From assembly GCA_902608115.1 (NCBI GenBank), contig CACLMT010000002.1, forward strand, positions 62,001-126,000: a DNA stretch of 64,000 nucleotides, read 5' to 3'. Both the position numbers and the translations under genes were made by a program. How positions within the stretch are numbered: the first letter of the stretch is position 1; each line of letters begins with the position of its first letter. The notes below the pieces were generated by a model. That model saw only the letters and a program-made list of their open reading frames with translations, did no database searches and was not told where the DNA came from. The stretch is from an uncultured SAR86 cluster bacterium. Its GTDB lineage: Bacteria; Pseudomonadota; Gammaproteobacteria; Magnimaribacterales; D2472. Below, piece after piece: positions 30,607-39,988 of the stretch.

Positions 30607-31182
30607 GTGAAAATTGCTGCCTTAATTCCGGTAAAAAAATATACTGAATCAAAAGTTCGACTTCAAAATATACTTTCTAAGGATAAGCGCACTTTAATTT
30701 CAAAATTAATGGCTGAGAGAACTGTTTCTGAATTAATAAAATCAAATATGTTTCACTCGATAACTATTGTTACAAATGATCCAGAATTAAATATTAATGG
30801 GACAAATTCTTTTAAAAGTTACTCTCCATTAAACAAAGCTCTTCAAGAGGCGATTGAAAATTTACCCCAAGTAGATAAGGTTATGATCATGCATTCAGAC
30901 CTTCCAATGATTAACTTTAAAGATATAAAAAATTTACTAAAATATGCTAAGTCAAATCAATTATTGATAGTTTCAGATTCACTTGAATTTGGAACCAATT
31001 GTTTAATCTATGATTCTAATTGTCATTTTAATCTATGTTTTGGATTAAATAGTTACCAATTATTTATTAATGAATTTCAAGATCAAGGTATTAAATTTAC
31101 TAAACATAATTGTAAAGCAATAGAACAAGACCTTGACTCGGAAGAAGATTACTTCAAACTAATTAGCTATCTTAAAAATTGA
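30607..31182 (+). CDS. cofC: 2-phospho-L-lactate guanylyltransferase-like
   Basis: GTG start; MKIAALIPVKKYTESKVRLQNILSKDKRTLISKLMAERTV nucleotidyltransferase; HSDLPMINFKDIKNLL; third gene of the cof operon. Confidence 0.9.
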   Translation: MKIAALIPVKKYTESKVRLQNILSKDKRTLISKLMAERTVSELIKSNMFHSITIVTNDPELNINGTNSFKSYSPLNKALQEAIENLPQVDKVMIMHSDLPMINFKDIKNLLKYAKSNQLLIVSDSLEFGTNCLIYDSNCHFNLCFGLNSYQLFINEFQDQGIKFTKHNCKAIEQDLDSEEDYFKLISYLKN

Positions 31183-31238
31183 CTAAATTTGAAATTAAAG
31201 ATCATCTAAATATTGAATTACGGAATTAAGGCGGGAAG

Positions 31239-32114
31239 ATGAATAAAAAAATATTACATTTATTAATTGTATTAATTGGATACGTTGGTTGTATATGTTC
31301 TATGTACTTAACATGGAATCTCTTTGAAAACTTCAATATATTTTTAAGGCTTTTGATTTGTCATGTTGAGGGAACTATTTTTATTTATGTGCTTAGCGTC
31401 CTGTTTAAAAATTCTAGTTGGTATGATGCATTTTGGTCTGTTATTCCTGTTGTTTTAGGTATTTTTTGTTGGAGTGATGTAAATGCTGCTGGAAATGGAT
31501 TAAGAGCATTATTGATGTTTACTTGTCTTTTATTTTGGGCGATAAGGCTTACTTATAATTGGATTAGATCATGGGATGGCTTTTCTCATGAAGACTGGCG
31601 TTATGTAATGATGAAAGGAAAAACAACTAATACATTCCAATATTTTATTAATGATTTCGGTGCTATTCATTTAATTCCAACTTTATGTGTATACATGGCT
31701 TTGCTTCCAATGAATTATGCTCTTTTTTATTTTGGCTCTGATGTTTCATGGTTAGATTGGGCGGCAAGCATCATAGGTATTTCGGCAGTTATTATTCAAA
31801 TTATTTCTGATCAGCAAATGTACAATTTTAGAAAATCGATACAAGAACCACAAACAAAAAATACCGGCCTATGGTATTACTCTCGACATCCTAATTATTT
31901 TGGAGAAATGCTTTTTTGGTTTAGTTTGTTTATTTTTGCTATTTCAGCGCATACGAATGCGCCATGGCTTTTTATAGGCACCATGATAATGTATGCTTTG
32001 ATAGCTAAAGGCTCAGTATCTATGATGGATAAAAGATCATTGTCTAAAAGACCAGATTTTAAACACTACATGGATTCAACACCTGCATTATTTTTGAACC
32101 CTTTTAAGAGGTAA
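31239..32114 (+). CDS. DUF1295 / steroid 5-alpha-reductase-like membrane protein
   Basis: Multi-TM; TKNTGLWYYSRHPNYFGEMLFWFSLFIFA. Confidence 0.85.
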   Translation: MNKKILHLLIVLIGYVGCICSMYLTWNLFENFNIFLRLLICHVEGTIFIYVLSVLFKNSSWYDAFWSVIPVVLGIFCWSDVNAAGNGLRALLMFTCLLFWAIRLTYNWIRSWDGFSHEDWRYVMMKGKTTNTFQYFINDFGAIHLIPTLCVYMALLPMNYALFYFGSDVSWLDWAASIIGISAVIIQIISDQQMYNFRKSIQEPQTKNTGLWYYSRHPNYFGEMLFWFSLFIFAISAHTNAPWLFIGTMIMYALIAKGSVSMMDKRSLSKRPDFKHYMDSTPALFLNPFKR

Positions 32115-32119
32115 GTTTA

Positions 32120-33421
32120 ATGAAATATTTATTAATTTCACTGTTTTCAATATTTACAATTTTTCCTATTTATTCAGGGGACCTAAGAGATCAGCTTGAA
32201 CGCGATCTTGATGGGGTCATGACTAAAGTTATAAATTGGAGACACTACTTTCATCAATATCCCGAATTATCTAATAGAGAATTTAAAACTCAAGAATCTA
32301 TAGTAACTGCTCTTACAAATATGGGCCTTGAAGCAAATACAAATTATGGTAAGACAGGTGTTATTGCTTTTATAAGAGGACAAAATTCAGGACCTCTAAT
32401 AGCTTTGCGAGCTGATATTGATGGTCTACCAGTAACGGAAAAACTAAATTTACCGTTTTCTTCTAAAGAAAGAACTACATACCAAGGAAATGATGTTGGA
32501 ATTATGCATGCTTGCGGTCATGATGCTCACATTGCAATTCTTCTTGGAGTAGCAAGTTTCCTTTCTCAAAACACAGATAAATTAAATGGAGATATACTTC
32601 TTATTTTTCAACCAGCAGAAGAAGGAGCACCCCAAGGAGAAGAGGGTGGGGCTGAGTTAATGTTAAAAGAAGGGCTTTTTGAAATTGAAAAACCGGATGC
32701 TATATTTGGTCTGCATGTTTCAAATGCTTTACATGGCGGAATAATGTTAAAACCTGGACCAGCTATGGCATCTGCTGAAGCTTTTCGAATTACTATTGAG
32801 GGTGAACAAACACATGGGTCTAGACCTTGGGAAGGAGCTGATCCAATTGTTGCTGCTTTTAATATAGGATCAGCACTTCAAACCATAATTAGTAGACGGT
32901 TAAATTTATTAGAAAGTCAGGCAGTAATTTCTGTTGGAATAATGAAAGCTGGAACTAGAAATAATATTATTCCTCAAACAGCAATGTTAGAGGGAACTAT
33001 TAGAACTTTTAAAGATTCATATATAACTCAAATTAGGGATGAAATTAAAACAATTGCCGAGAATGTTGCTAAAGCTCATCATACAAATGCAAATGTTGAA
33101 TTTAGAGTTTATGGAGGGTATCCGGTAACTTTTAATGATTTAGATCTATCAGCTAAATATGCAGATTCTTTATCTGAAGCTGCTGAAGGGAACTACTATG
33201 AATTGCTTGTTCCACGAACAGGGGCAGAAGATTTTTCTTTTTATGCGCAACAAGTGCCTGGATTATTTTTCTTCCTTGGGGTTAATGCTCCTGGTGTTGA
33301 AGATAGTCCAACAAATCATTCTCCTTATTTTTATGTAGATGATAAAGCGTTGGATACAGGCATTAAGGGATTTATAAATCTTGTTGAAGATTTTTCTGCA
33401 GACTTTAATCAAGTCAATTAA
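32120..33421 (+). CDS. M20 family amidohydrolase/peptidase, exported
   Basis: Signal peptide; WRHYFHQYPELSNREFKTQ; MHACGHDAHIAILLG; FQPAEEGA. Confidence 0.93.
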   Translation: MKYLLISLFSIFTIFPIYSGDLRDQLERDLDGVMTKVINWRHYFHQYPELSNREFKTQESIVTALTNMGLEANTNYGKTGVIAFIRGQNSGPLIALRADIDGLPVTEKLNLPFSSKERTTYQGNDVGIMHACGHDAHIAILLGVASFLSQNTDKLNGDILLIFQPAEEGAPQGEEGGAELMLKEGLFEIEKPDAIFGLHVSNALHGGIMLKPGPAMASAEAFRITIEGEQTHGSRPWEGADPIVAAFNIGSALQTIISRRLNLLESQAVISVGIMKAGTRNNIIPQTAMLEGTIRTFKDSYITQIRDEIKTIAENVAKAHHTNANVEFRVYGGYPVTFNDLDLSAKYADSLSEAAEGNYYELLVPRTGAEDFSFYAQQVPGLFFFLGVNAPGVEDSPTNHSPYFYVDDKALDTGIKGFINLVEDFSADFNQVN

Positions 33422-33436
33422 TTTATAGGAGAATAA

Positions 33437-33622
33437 TTAATTATTAAATATATATATTAAAAGGTAAATTATCCCACTAAAAATTAGGACTAATAGTATT
33501 GGTCTTTGTCCAAGTTTTATTGAGTATTTTTTAGGTAAGAGTATCAAAATAGCAATTACGGCTGAGGTAATTCCTACACCCCATAACAAGTCTTTAAGTT
33601 CTAAAAAGACTTCAGATATCAT
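33437..33622 (-). CDS. Small two-TM membrane protein
   Basis: 61 aa ORF filling the gap between neighbours; two hydrophobic segments. Confidence 0.5.
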   Translation of the reverse strand: MISEVFLELKDLLWGVGITSAVIAILILLPKKYSIKLGQRPILLVLIFSGIIYLLIYIFNN

Positions 33623-33633
33623 AATTTAATTCT

Positions 33634-34764
33634 TTATTCTTTTGGTAGCAAAGAATGTAATCTGTCAATTGAATCTAAATATTCATTGATTAGTCGATAC
33701 ATTACATCTTTAACTGTTTCTATTTGGTTGACTTGACCAATAACTTGACCAGCTGCATTAAACGAGACATCTTGAGTGTTTCCCGTACCAGCATACATTG
33801 AAGTTCTTCTCATAGCATCAAAAGTGATCATACCTTGTAAAGGCATAGGAAGAGGATCTGGATTATCAGGGTTCTCCCATGCTTCAGTCCACTTATTTTT
33901 TAACATTCTTGCTGGTTTACCTGTCCACGCTTTACTTCTTATAGTATCTTCACTTGTTGCATTTAAATATAATTCTTTTTCAGCTGGTTGAGCGGCAGCT
34001 TCTTCAACTGTCAACCATAGAGATCCACACCAAATACCTTGGGCTCCAGTAGACATTGCAGCAGCCATTTGTCTTCCATTTCCTATTCCTCCGGCAGCTA
34101 AAACTGGTAAATCCCCAACAGCATCAACTATTTGTGGCCAAAGAACTATACTTCCAATTTTACCTGTGTGTCCGCCGCCTTCACCGCCTTGAGCAATAAT
34201 AAAATCTAATCCTGCTTTTTTATGTGCAAGTGCCTGTTTAATTTTTCCACATAGCGCGCCTATCAAAACCCCTTTATTTTGTATCTTTTTTATCATACTT
34301 GCAGGAGGTGTTCCTAGCGCATTAGCTATAAGTTTTACTTTTGTATGTTTCAAAGCTTCTTCTATCTGAGGTTCAGCGGTTGCCTCTGTCCATCCTAATA
34401 AACCACCTTTAGGTCCGTTTGTTTCTGGTGCTTCAGGAACTCCATTTTCTGATAAGAGGGTATTTACAAATTTTCTATGTTCATCAGGAATCATTTTTTG
34501 AAGCTGTTCAAGTAATTGTTCAGGGTTTTTTTCATCCATTCCTTCATATTTTTGAGGTATTACAGTATCAACACCATATGGGTGATCTCCAATATGCTGG
34601 TCTATCCAATCTAATTCCTCTTTTAATTGCTCTGGGGTGTATCCAACAGCTCCAAGAACACCAATCCCTCCGGCTTTACTTACAGCAACTACAACATCTC
34701 TGCAATGTGTGAAGGCAAAAATAGGATATTCTATTCCAAGTTTTTTACAGATTTCTGTTTTCAT
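33634..34764 (-). CDS. Nitronate monooxygenase / 2-nitropropane dioxygenase family
   Basis: AVSKAGGIGVLGAVGYTPEQL; DFIIAQGGEGGGHTGKIGSIVLWPQIVDAVGDLPVLAAGGIGNGRQMAAAMSTGAQGIWCGS. Confidence 0.92.
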   Translation of the reverse strand: MKTEICKKLGIEYPIFAFTHCRDVVVAVSKAGGIGVLGAVGYTPEQLKEELDWIDQHIGDHPYGVDTVIPQKYEGMDEKNPEQLLEQLQKMIPDEHRKFVNTLLSENGVPEAPETNGPKGGLLGWTEATAEPQIEEALKHTKVKLIANALGTPPASMIKKIQNKGVLIGALCGKIKQALAHKKAGLDFIIAQGGEGGGHTGKIGSIVLWPQIVDAVGDLPVLAAGGIGNGRQMAAAMSTGAQGIWCGSLWLTVEEAAAQPAEKELYLNATSEDTIRSKAWTGKPARMLKNKWTEAWENPDNPDPLPMPLQGMITFDAMRRTSMYAGTGNTQDVSFNAAGQVIGQVNQIETVKDVMYRLINEYLDSIDRLHSLLPKE

Positions 34765-34933
34765 ATATTTAATTTGAATTTATTGTTTTATGGATTATAC
34801 AAACTTATTGTTGGTCCTAACCTTTTAAATTAATAAATTTTATCAATGTATGTAATAAAAAAATTCTTATTCTTTAAATAATTTCAATAGGTTATAGTTA
34901 AAAACTTAATCTTTTAATAACTTGTATAAAATT

Positions 34934-36643
34934 ATGAATTGGGATTATGAATATGATGTTGTGGTGGTGGGCTCAGGAAATGGTGCTCTAACTTCTGCTC
35001 TTTGCGCTCATGATGGTGGGGCAAAAACATTAGTAATCGAAAAAAGCGATCAATTTGGGGGGACATCTGCTACATCTGGAGGTGGAGTATGGATACCTAA
35101 CAATCGTTATGCTAAAGCTGAGAATGTTGATGATTCAGATCAAGATGCTAGAGATTACATAAATAGCGTATCTCCAAAAGGAAAAATTAATGAGGATTTA
35201 ATTGAAACTTATATTATTGAAGGTCCAAGAATGATTGATTATCTTCATGAGAATTCAATAGTTAAATATAGAAATCTTTCTTATTATCCAGATTATTTTC
35301 CAGATAACCCAGGAGGTAAAGGAGGAAATAGATCTATGGAACCAGAGCCTATTAGTGGAACTAAATTAGGGAATGATTTAGCCAAGTTAAGAGAACAACA
35401 TCCACAAACTGCTTTTACCATGGGACCAATTAATATGAATTTTACTCAAGTTGAAGGTCAACTTTTATTGGGCGCATTGCCTGGATGGAAATCTTTATTT
35501 GCAAAACTTATAACTAAATATATTTTTGATATTCCTATGCGATTTAAATGGGGATGGAAAGATAGGCGACTTACCATGGGCAATGCAGGTGTTGCTAGGT
35601 TAATTTTATCTTTAAAAGATAGAGATGTTGATTTATGGATAGATACAGGAATGACTGATCTTATAGAAAATAAAGGTAAGGTAATAGGAATCAAGGCAAA
35701 TAAATATGGAAGTGAAATTAATATCAAAGCAAATAAAGGAGTTATTTTAGCTTCTGGAGGATTCGAGAAAGATCAAAATTTACGCGAACAATATCTTCCT
35801 CAACCAACTAATTCAGATTGGAGTGCTGGTAATATTTATAATACTGGGGATGCTTTAAAGGTAGCATTAAAGCTTGGCGCTGATACACATCAAATGGATA
35901 CAGGGTGGTGGTCAACAGTTATGAAGGTACCAAATCAAGAAAAGGGTTGGTTGTCCATGGTCGATAAATCTATGCCAGGAAACTATACCGTTAATAAAAA
36001 TGGTGAACGATTCTCAAATGAATCACAAAACTATGTAAGTTTTGTTGATGATATGTTTAAACAGTATGCTGAAGGAAATCCTTGTGCTCCATGTTATATG
36101 ATATTTGATAGCAATTTTAGAAAAAATAGACCTTGTGGGCCCTTATTACAAGGAACAATGCAACCAGATTCTTCTGTACCGAAAGAGTGGTGGACTCCAT
36201 CATTTCTTTCAAAAGCAGATACTTTAGAAAAATTAGCCGAGATAGTAGGTATAGACCCCCGAGGGTTACTTAAAACTCAGGCTAAAGTAAATAAATTTTC
36301 TAAAACTGGAAAAGATTTAGATTTAAAAAGAGGTGATAGTGTCTATGATCGTTATTATGGCGATCCTTCAGTAACTCCAAACCCTTGTCTTGCTAGTTTA
36401 GACAAAGGTCCATTTTATTGTATGGTCCTATATCCAGGTGAAATGGGAACAGCAGGCGGTTTAGTTATTGATGTTAATGCAAGAGTCTTAAAAGCTGATG
36501 GAGTTGCCATTCCAGGATTATATGCATGTGGAAATTGTACAACCGCTCTTTTACCAAAATATCCAGGCCCTGGTTCAACCTTAGGTCCAGCAATGACATT
36601 TGGATATTTAGCTGCAAAACATATAACTGGTACAAATTTCTAA
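34934..36643 (+). CDS. KstD-like FAD-dependent dehydrogenase (FAD_binding_2)
   Basis: DVVVVGSGNGALTSALCAHDGGAKTLVIEKSDQFGGTSATSGGGVWIPNN; C-terminal GLYACGNCTTALLPKYPGPGSTLGPAMTFGYLAAKHI. ATG 34934 preferred to TTG 34922. Confidence 0.87.
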   Translation: MNWDYEYDVVVVGSGNGALTSALCAHDGGAKTLVIEKSDQFGGTSATSGGGVWIPNNRYAKAENVDDSDQDARDYINSVSPKGKINEDLIETYIIEGPRMIDYLHENSIVKYRNLSYYPDYFPDNPGGKGGNRSMEPEPISGTKLGNDLAKLREQHPQTAFTMGPINMNFTQVEGQLLLGALPGWKSLFAKLITKYIFDIPMRFKWGWKDRRLTMGNAGVARLILSLKDRDVDLWIDTGMTDLIENKGKVIGIKANKYGSEINIKANKGVILASGGFEKDQNLREQYLPQPTNSDWSAGNIYNTGDALKVALKLGADTHQMDTGWWSTVMKVPNQEKGWLSMVDKSMPGNYTVNKNGERFSNESQNYVSFVDDMFKQYAEGNPCAPCYMIFDSNFRKNRPCGPLLQGTMQPDSSVPKEWWTPSFLSKADTLEKLAEIVGIDPRGLLKTQAKVNKFSKTGKDLDLKRGDSVYDRYYGDPSVTPNPCLASLDKGPFYCMVLYPGEMGTAGGLVIDVNARVLKADGVAIPGLYACGNCTTALLPKYPGPGSTLGPAMTFGYLAAKHITGTNF

Positions 36644-37395
36644 TGGATTTTTCTAACAAGACAGCTTTGGTCACCGGTGCTGGTCAGGGAGTTGGTGAGG
36701 GTATTGCTGAAGCTATAGCTTCATATGGAGCTAATCTAGCGCTTGCAGGAAGAACATACTCAAAGGTTGAAAAGGTTGCGAATAGAATCATATCTCAAGG
36801 AGGTTCTGCTATTGCAATTGAATGTGATGTTAAAAATTTAAATTCTATACAAAACGCCATTGATTTAACTATTTCAAAATTTTCTAATATTAATTTTCTA
36901 ATTAATAATGCGCAAGAAGTTCCACTGGGAAATATTCTAGATGTTTCTGAAGAGTCATTTATTAATGGATGGAACTCTGGTCCATTAGCAACATTTCGTT
37001 TTATGAGACTTTGTTACCCCTATTTAAAAGGAGATGGAAAAATTATTAATTTAGCTAGCTCATCTGCCTTAAGACCAGATTCAGCAGGGTATGGGGCTTA
37101 TGCAGCTGTCAAAGAGGCTATTAGATCTTTATCTAGAACTGCGGCTGTTGAGTGGGGCCACGATAATATTTTAGTAAACTGTATCATGCCATTAGCTAAA
37201 TCAACTGGAATGGAATGGTGGATGAATGAATATCCTGATGAAGCCAGTGAATTTATTAAATCGATACCCCTTGAAAAAGTTGGTGATTGCAAAGAAGATA
37301 TAGGAGAGGCTGTTTGTCACTTATTAAGCGATGGAATGTCTTATATTACAGGTTCAACTATTATGTTAGATGGTGGACAAGCATATTTAAAATAG
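36643..37395 (+). CDS. SDR family oxidoreductase
   Basis: MDFSNKTALVTGAGQGVGEGIAEAI; YGAYAAVKEAIRSLSRTAAVEWG; stop/start overlap TAATG with upstream gene, so the track start 36526 is too early. Confidence 0.93.
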   Translation: MDFSNKTALVTGAGQGVGEGIAEAIASYGANLALAGRTYSKVEKVANRIISQGGSAIAIECDVKNLNSIQNAIDLTISKFSNINFLINNAQEVPLGNILDVSEESFINGWNSGPLATFRFMRLCYPYLKGDGKIINLASSSALRPDSAGYGAYAAVKEAIRSLSRTAAVEWGHDNILVNCIMPLAKSTGMEWWMNEYPDEASEFIKSIPLEKVGDCKEDIGEAVCHLLSDGMSYITGSTIMLDGGQAYLK

Positions 37396-37402
37396 ATAAC
37401 TT

Positions 37403-37894
37403 ATGGATAAATTACAAGAATTACTTGATATAGAAGAGATTAAAAATTTAAAACATCGATATTTTAGAGCTATAGATATGGCAGATTTTGATCTTTTAGA
37501 AGATATATTTGCGGAAGATATATCTGTTGATTACAGAGGTGGGTCATATAGATGGCAAGCATCTGGAAAAGAAGAAATTATTACCAATCTCAGATATTCA
37601 TTTCATAGCAAGGCTTGCGGTATGCATAATGGCCATCATCCAGAAATAATTATTAATAGCCAAACAAAAGCAACTGGTAAATGGTATCTTCATGATATTT
37701 TTTATAATTTTGACGAGAATATAGTAACTATGGGTTCTGCTTTATATGATGATAAGTATCAAAAAATTGACGGTAAGTGGAGAATAGGCTTTTCTGAATA
37801 TGATCGAATTTGGGAAGAGGTATCACCAATAAATCCAGAAACTAAATTTACTAAGGTATTATTGTCTGAGAAAGGAGATAAAATTAAAAAATGA
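37403..37894 (+). CDS. SnoaL/NTF2-like protein
   Basis: LLDIEEIKNLKHRYFRAIDMADFDLLEDIFAEDISVDYRGG. Confidence 0.85.
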   Translation: MDKLQELLDIEEIKNLKHRYFRAIDMADFDLLEDIFAEDISVDYRGGSYRWQASGKEEIITNLRYSFHSKACGMHNGHHPEIIINSQTKATGKWYLHDIFYNFDENIVTMGSALYDDKYQKIDGKWRIGFSEYDRIWEEVSPINPETKFTKVLLSEKGDKIKK

Positions 37895-38325
37895 GTATGA
37901 AAGATAAAGTTTATAATGCAGTTAAAAAATATACTGAAGCATATAAAAATGATGACAAGGAACTGTTTTTAAGTATTTGGGATAAAGATGCAATATTTGA
38001 AGATCCAGTTGGATCAGAACCGTGTAAAGGAATAGATGCTATTTCAGCATTTTGGGATTTTGCTCACCCAGAGGGTCAGTCAATTAATCCTAATGATATA
38101 AAAATCACGGTATGCGCTAATGAGGCTATTCTACAAGCAACAATGAAAGTAAGAAATTCATCTAATAATACCGGAATGGATATTCAAATAGTTGATCATT
38201 TTGTAGTAAATAAAGAAGGAAAAATTTTAAGTGGTAGAGCTTTTTGGGATGAGTCAACTATGACAATACCTGATGATCTAGAATCTTTTGATATCAATAT
38301 TAATGATTTTAAAGATCGCGGTTAG
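37891..38325 (+). CDS. SnoaL/ketosteroid-isomerase-like NTF2 protein
   Basis: VKKYTEAYKNDDKELFLSIWDKDAIFEDPVGSEPCKGIDAISAFWDFA. Confidence 0.83.
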   Translation: MSMKDKVYNAVKKYTEAYKNDDKELFLSIWDKDAIFEDPVGSEPCKGIDAISAFWDFAHPEGQSINPNDIKITVCANEAILQATMKVRNSSNNTGMDIQIVDHFVVNKEGKILSGRAFWDESTMTIPDDLESFDININDFKDRG

Positions 38326-38339
38326 TATCACAATCATCA

Positions 38340-39086
38340 ATGAGACTCAGTGTCAATTTAAATAAGATTGCTTTACTTAGAAATGCTAGAGGGAATAATT
38401 ACCCGTCTGTGGAGGATTTTGCATATGAGGCAATATCACTTGGCGTTCATGGATTAACTCTTCATCCACGTCAAGATTCTCGTCATGCAACTTGTAATGA
38501 CGCGATAGAAATATCTTCTATATGTAAAAAAAATTCACTTGAATTTAATCTTGAAGGAAACCCGTTTTCATTACCTAAAGATGATTTTATTGGATTTTAT
38601 GAATTATGTGATATTACAAAACCAGAACAAATAACTCTTGTACCTGATTCAATAGATCAAATCACCTCTGATTGTGGATGGTCTCCAAATTATAAAGAAA
38701 ATAAATTAAAAAACTTTCTTACAAAAATAAAACATCTTGATTCAAGGATTAGTTTGTTTATTAACCCTGAAATAGAATCTGTTGAATTTGCCGCTAATCT
38801 TGGGCTTGATAGAATTGAAATCTATACAGGACCATTCGCTAATTCAATACAAAGCATAAATATCAAGGAAATTAAAACAACCATTTCATTAATTATTACT
38901 CGTGCACGAGAACTTGGACTAGGAGTTAATGCGGGGCATGATTTAAATTTACAAAATTTACCTCATCTAATTGATTGTGGTGAAATTGATGAAGTTTCAA
39001 TAGGTCATGCAATTATTATAGATGCATTGAAATATGGCTTTCATGACACCATAATAAAATATATAAATACTATCACTACAAATTAA
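38340..39086 (+). CDS. pdxJ: Pyridoxine 5'-phosphate synthase
   Basis: LSVNLNKIALLRNARGNNYPSVEDFA; GVHGLTLHPRQDSRHA; GLGVNAGHDLNLQNL; EVSIGHAII. Confidence 0.97.
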   Translation: MRLSVNLNKIALLRNARGNNYPSVEDFAYEAISLGVHGLTLHPRQDSRHATCNDAIEISSICKKNSLEFNLEGNPFSLPKDDFIGFYELCDITKPEQITLVPDSIDQITSDCGWSPNYKENKLKNFLTKIKHLDSRISLFINPEIESVEFAANLGLDRIEIYTGPFANSIQSINIKEIKTTISLIITRARELGLGVNAGHDLNLQNLPHLIDCGEIDEVSIGHAIIIDALKYGFHDTIIKYINTITTN

Positions 39087-39400
39087 TGACCATAGAAGAA
39101 AAAATTAAAGAACAAATTAAAGAAAACTCTATTTTAATATATATGAAAGGTTCCCCGTATGAACCAAGATGTGGTTTTTCAGCTAAAACAGTACAAGCTT
39201 TAATTGATTGTGGAGCTAAATTTTCATATGTTGATATCTTGGAGAATCAAGAAATTAGACAAACATTACCAGAAGTTTCTGATTGGCCAACTTTTCCGCA
39301 GCTTTTTGTAAATGGTGAGTTAATCGGTGGTTGTGATATTGTTTCTGAGTTGCACGAAGCGGGGGATCTACAAAGCATTATTGATAAAGCAAGTCCATAG
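39086..39400 (+). CDS. grxD: Monothiol CGFS glutaredoxin
   Basis: ILIYMKGSPYEPRCGFSAKTVQAL; WPTFPQLFVNGELIGGCDIV. Confidence 0.96.
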   Translation: MTIEEKIKEQIKENSILIYMKGSPYEPRCGFSAKTVQALIDCGAKFSYVDILENQEIRQTLPEVSDWPTFPQLFVNGELIGGCDIVSELHEAGDLQSIIDKASP

Positions 39401-39413
39401 ATTTTTAATCAAT

Positions 39414-39863
39414 TTAGCCAAAATCTTTTAACATTGCTTTTAGCTCAAGAGAATGTTGCTCTTCTTCTCCAATCATAGTTCTAGCATATTCTTCTAAATA
39501 AACTGAAGCATCAGTTACACTCCCAAGTAATTTTTTATAAAGACTTAAAGCTGTTAATTCATGTTCTAATCCTTCCTCTAAAATATCTTTGATTGAATGC
39601 CTATGAGTTTCTTGAATTTTTGCAGTTTTTAGACTTGGGTGTCCGTCTAATCCAACTATCAATTCACCAGCTTGTTGTGCATGCTTCAAAGATTCACTAG
39701 CTTGTTCTTTTAAGAAAGTAACAATAGGTATTCTATAAGGGCCGCTAACCATTAAAGATGAATGTGTGTATCTAACAACTCCAGCAAGCTCATATTCCAT
39801 TATTTCATTAAGAATATCGCATACTAAACTTACATTAATTTCTTTTATTTCCATATAATTCAC
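39414..39863 (-). CDS. Bacterioferritin-like ferritin-family protein
   Basis: LNEIMEYELAGVVRYTHSSLM..EQASESLKHAQQAGELIVGLDGHPSL..EEGLEHELTALSLYKKLL..YARTMIGEEEQHSLELK; di-iron ligand pattern. Confidence 0.87.
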   Translation of the reverse strand: MNYMEIKEINVSLVCDILNEIMEYELAGVVRYTHSSLMVSGPYRIPIVTFLKEQASESLKHAQQAGELIVGLDGHPSLKTAKIQETHRHSIKDILEEGLEHELTALSLYKKLLGSVTDASVYLEEYARTMIGEEEQHSLELKAMLKDFG

Positions 39864-39941
39864 AATTTTTATATTTATGATAAATACAATATAAGTTAAT
39901 TTGAAGTAAGTGTAAACTATTGATTTAAGGTATTTATTTAT

Positions 39942-39956
39942 TGATAATCATTCTTA
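39942..39956. promoter_or_regulatory. Possible Fur-box-like sequence
   Basis: TGATAATCATTCTTA versus 7-1-7 consensus TGATAATnATTATCA (two mismatches); upstream of the ferritin-like gene. Confidence 0.4.
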
Positions 39957-39969
39957 TTATGGTATTTAT

Positions 39970-39988
39970 TATCATTTATGAAATGATA
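39970..39988. promoter_or_regulatory. Perfect 8-bp inverted repeat (possible operator)
   Basis: TATCATTT-ATG-AAATGATA immediately upstream of the 39994 start codon in a divergent intergenic region. Confidence 0.5.

Noticed and set aside
33437-33622. Toxin of a type I toxin-antitoxin system
   Set aside because: 61-aa two-TM protein could look like one, but no antisense RNA or repeat structure could be supported.
34419-34833. Overlapping + ORFs 34419-34712 and 34627-34833
   Set aside because: Antisense to the nitronate monooxygenase gene; low-information sequences.
39414-39863. Dps protein
   Set aside because: Helix pattern and paired ExxH-like ligands (EQASESLKHA, EEEQHS) fit bacterioferritin-like better than Dps.
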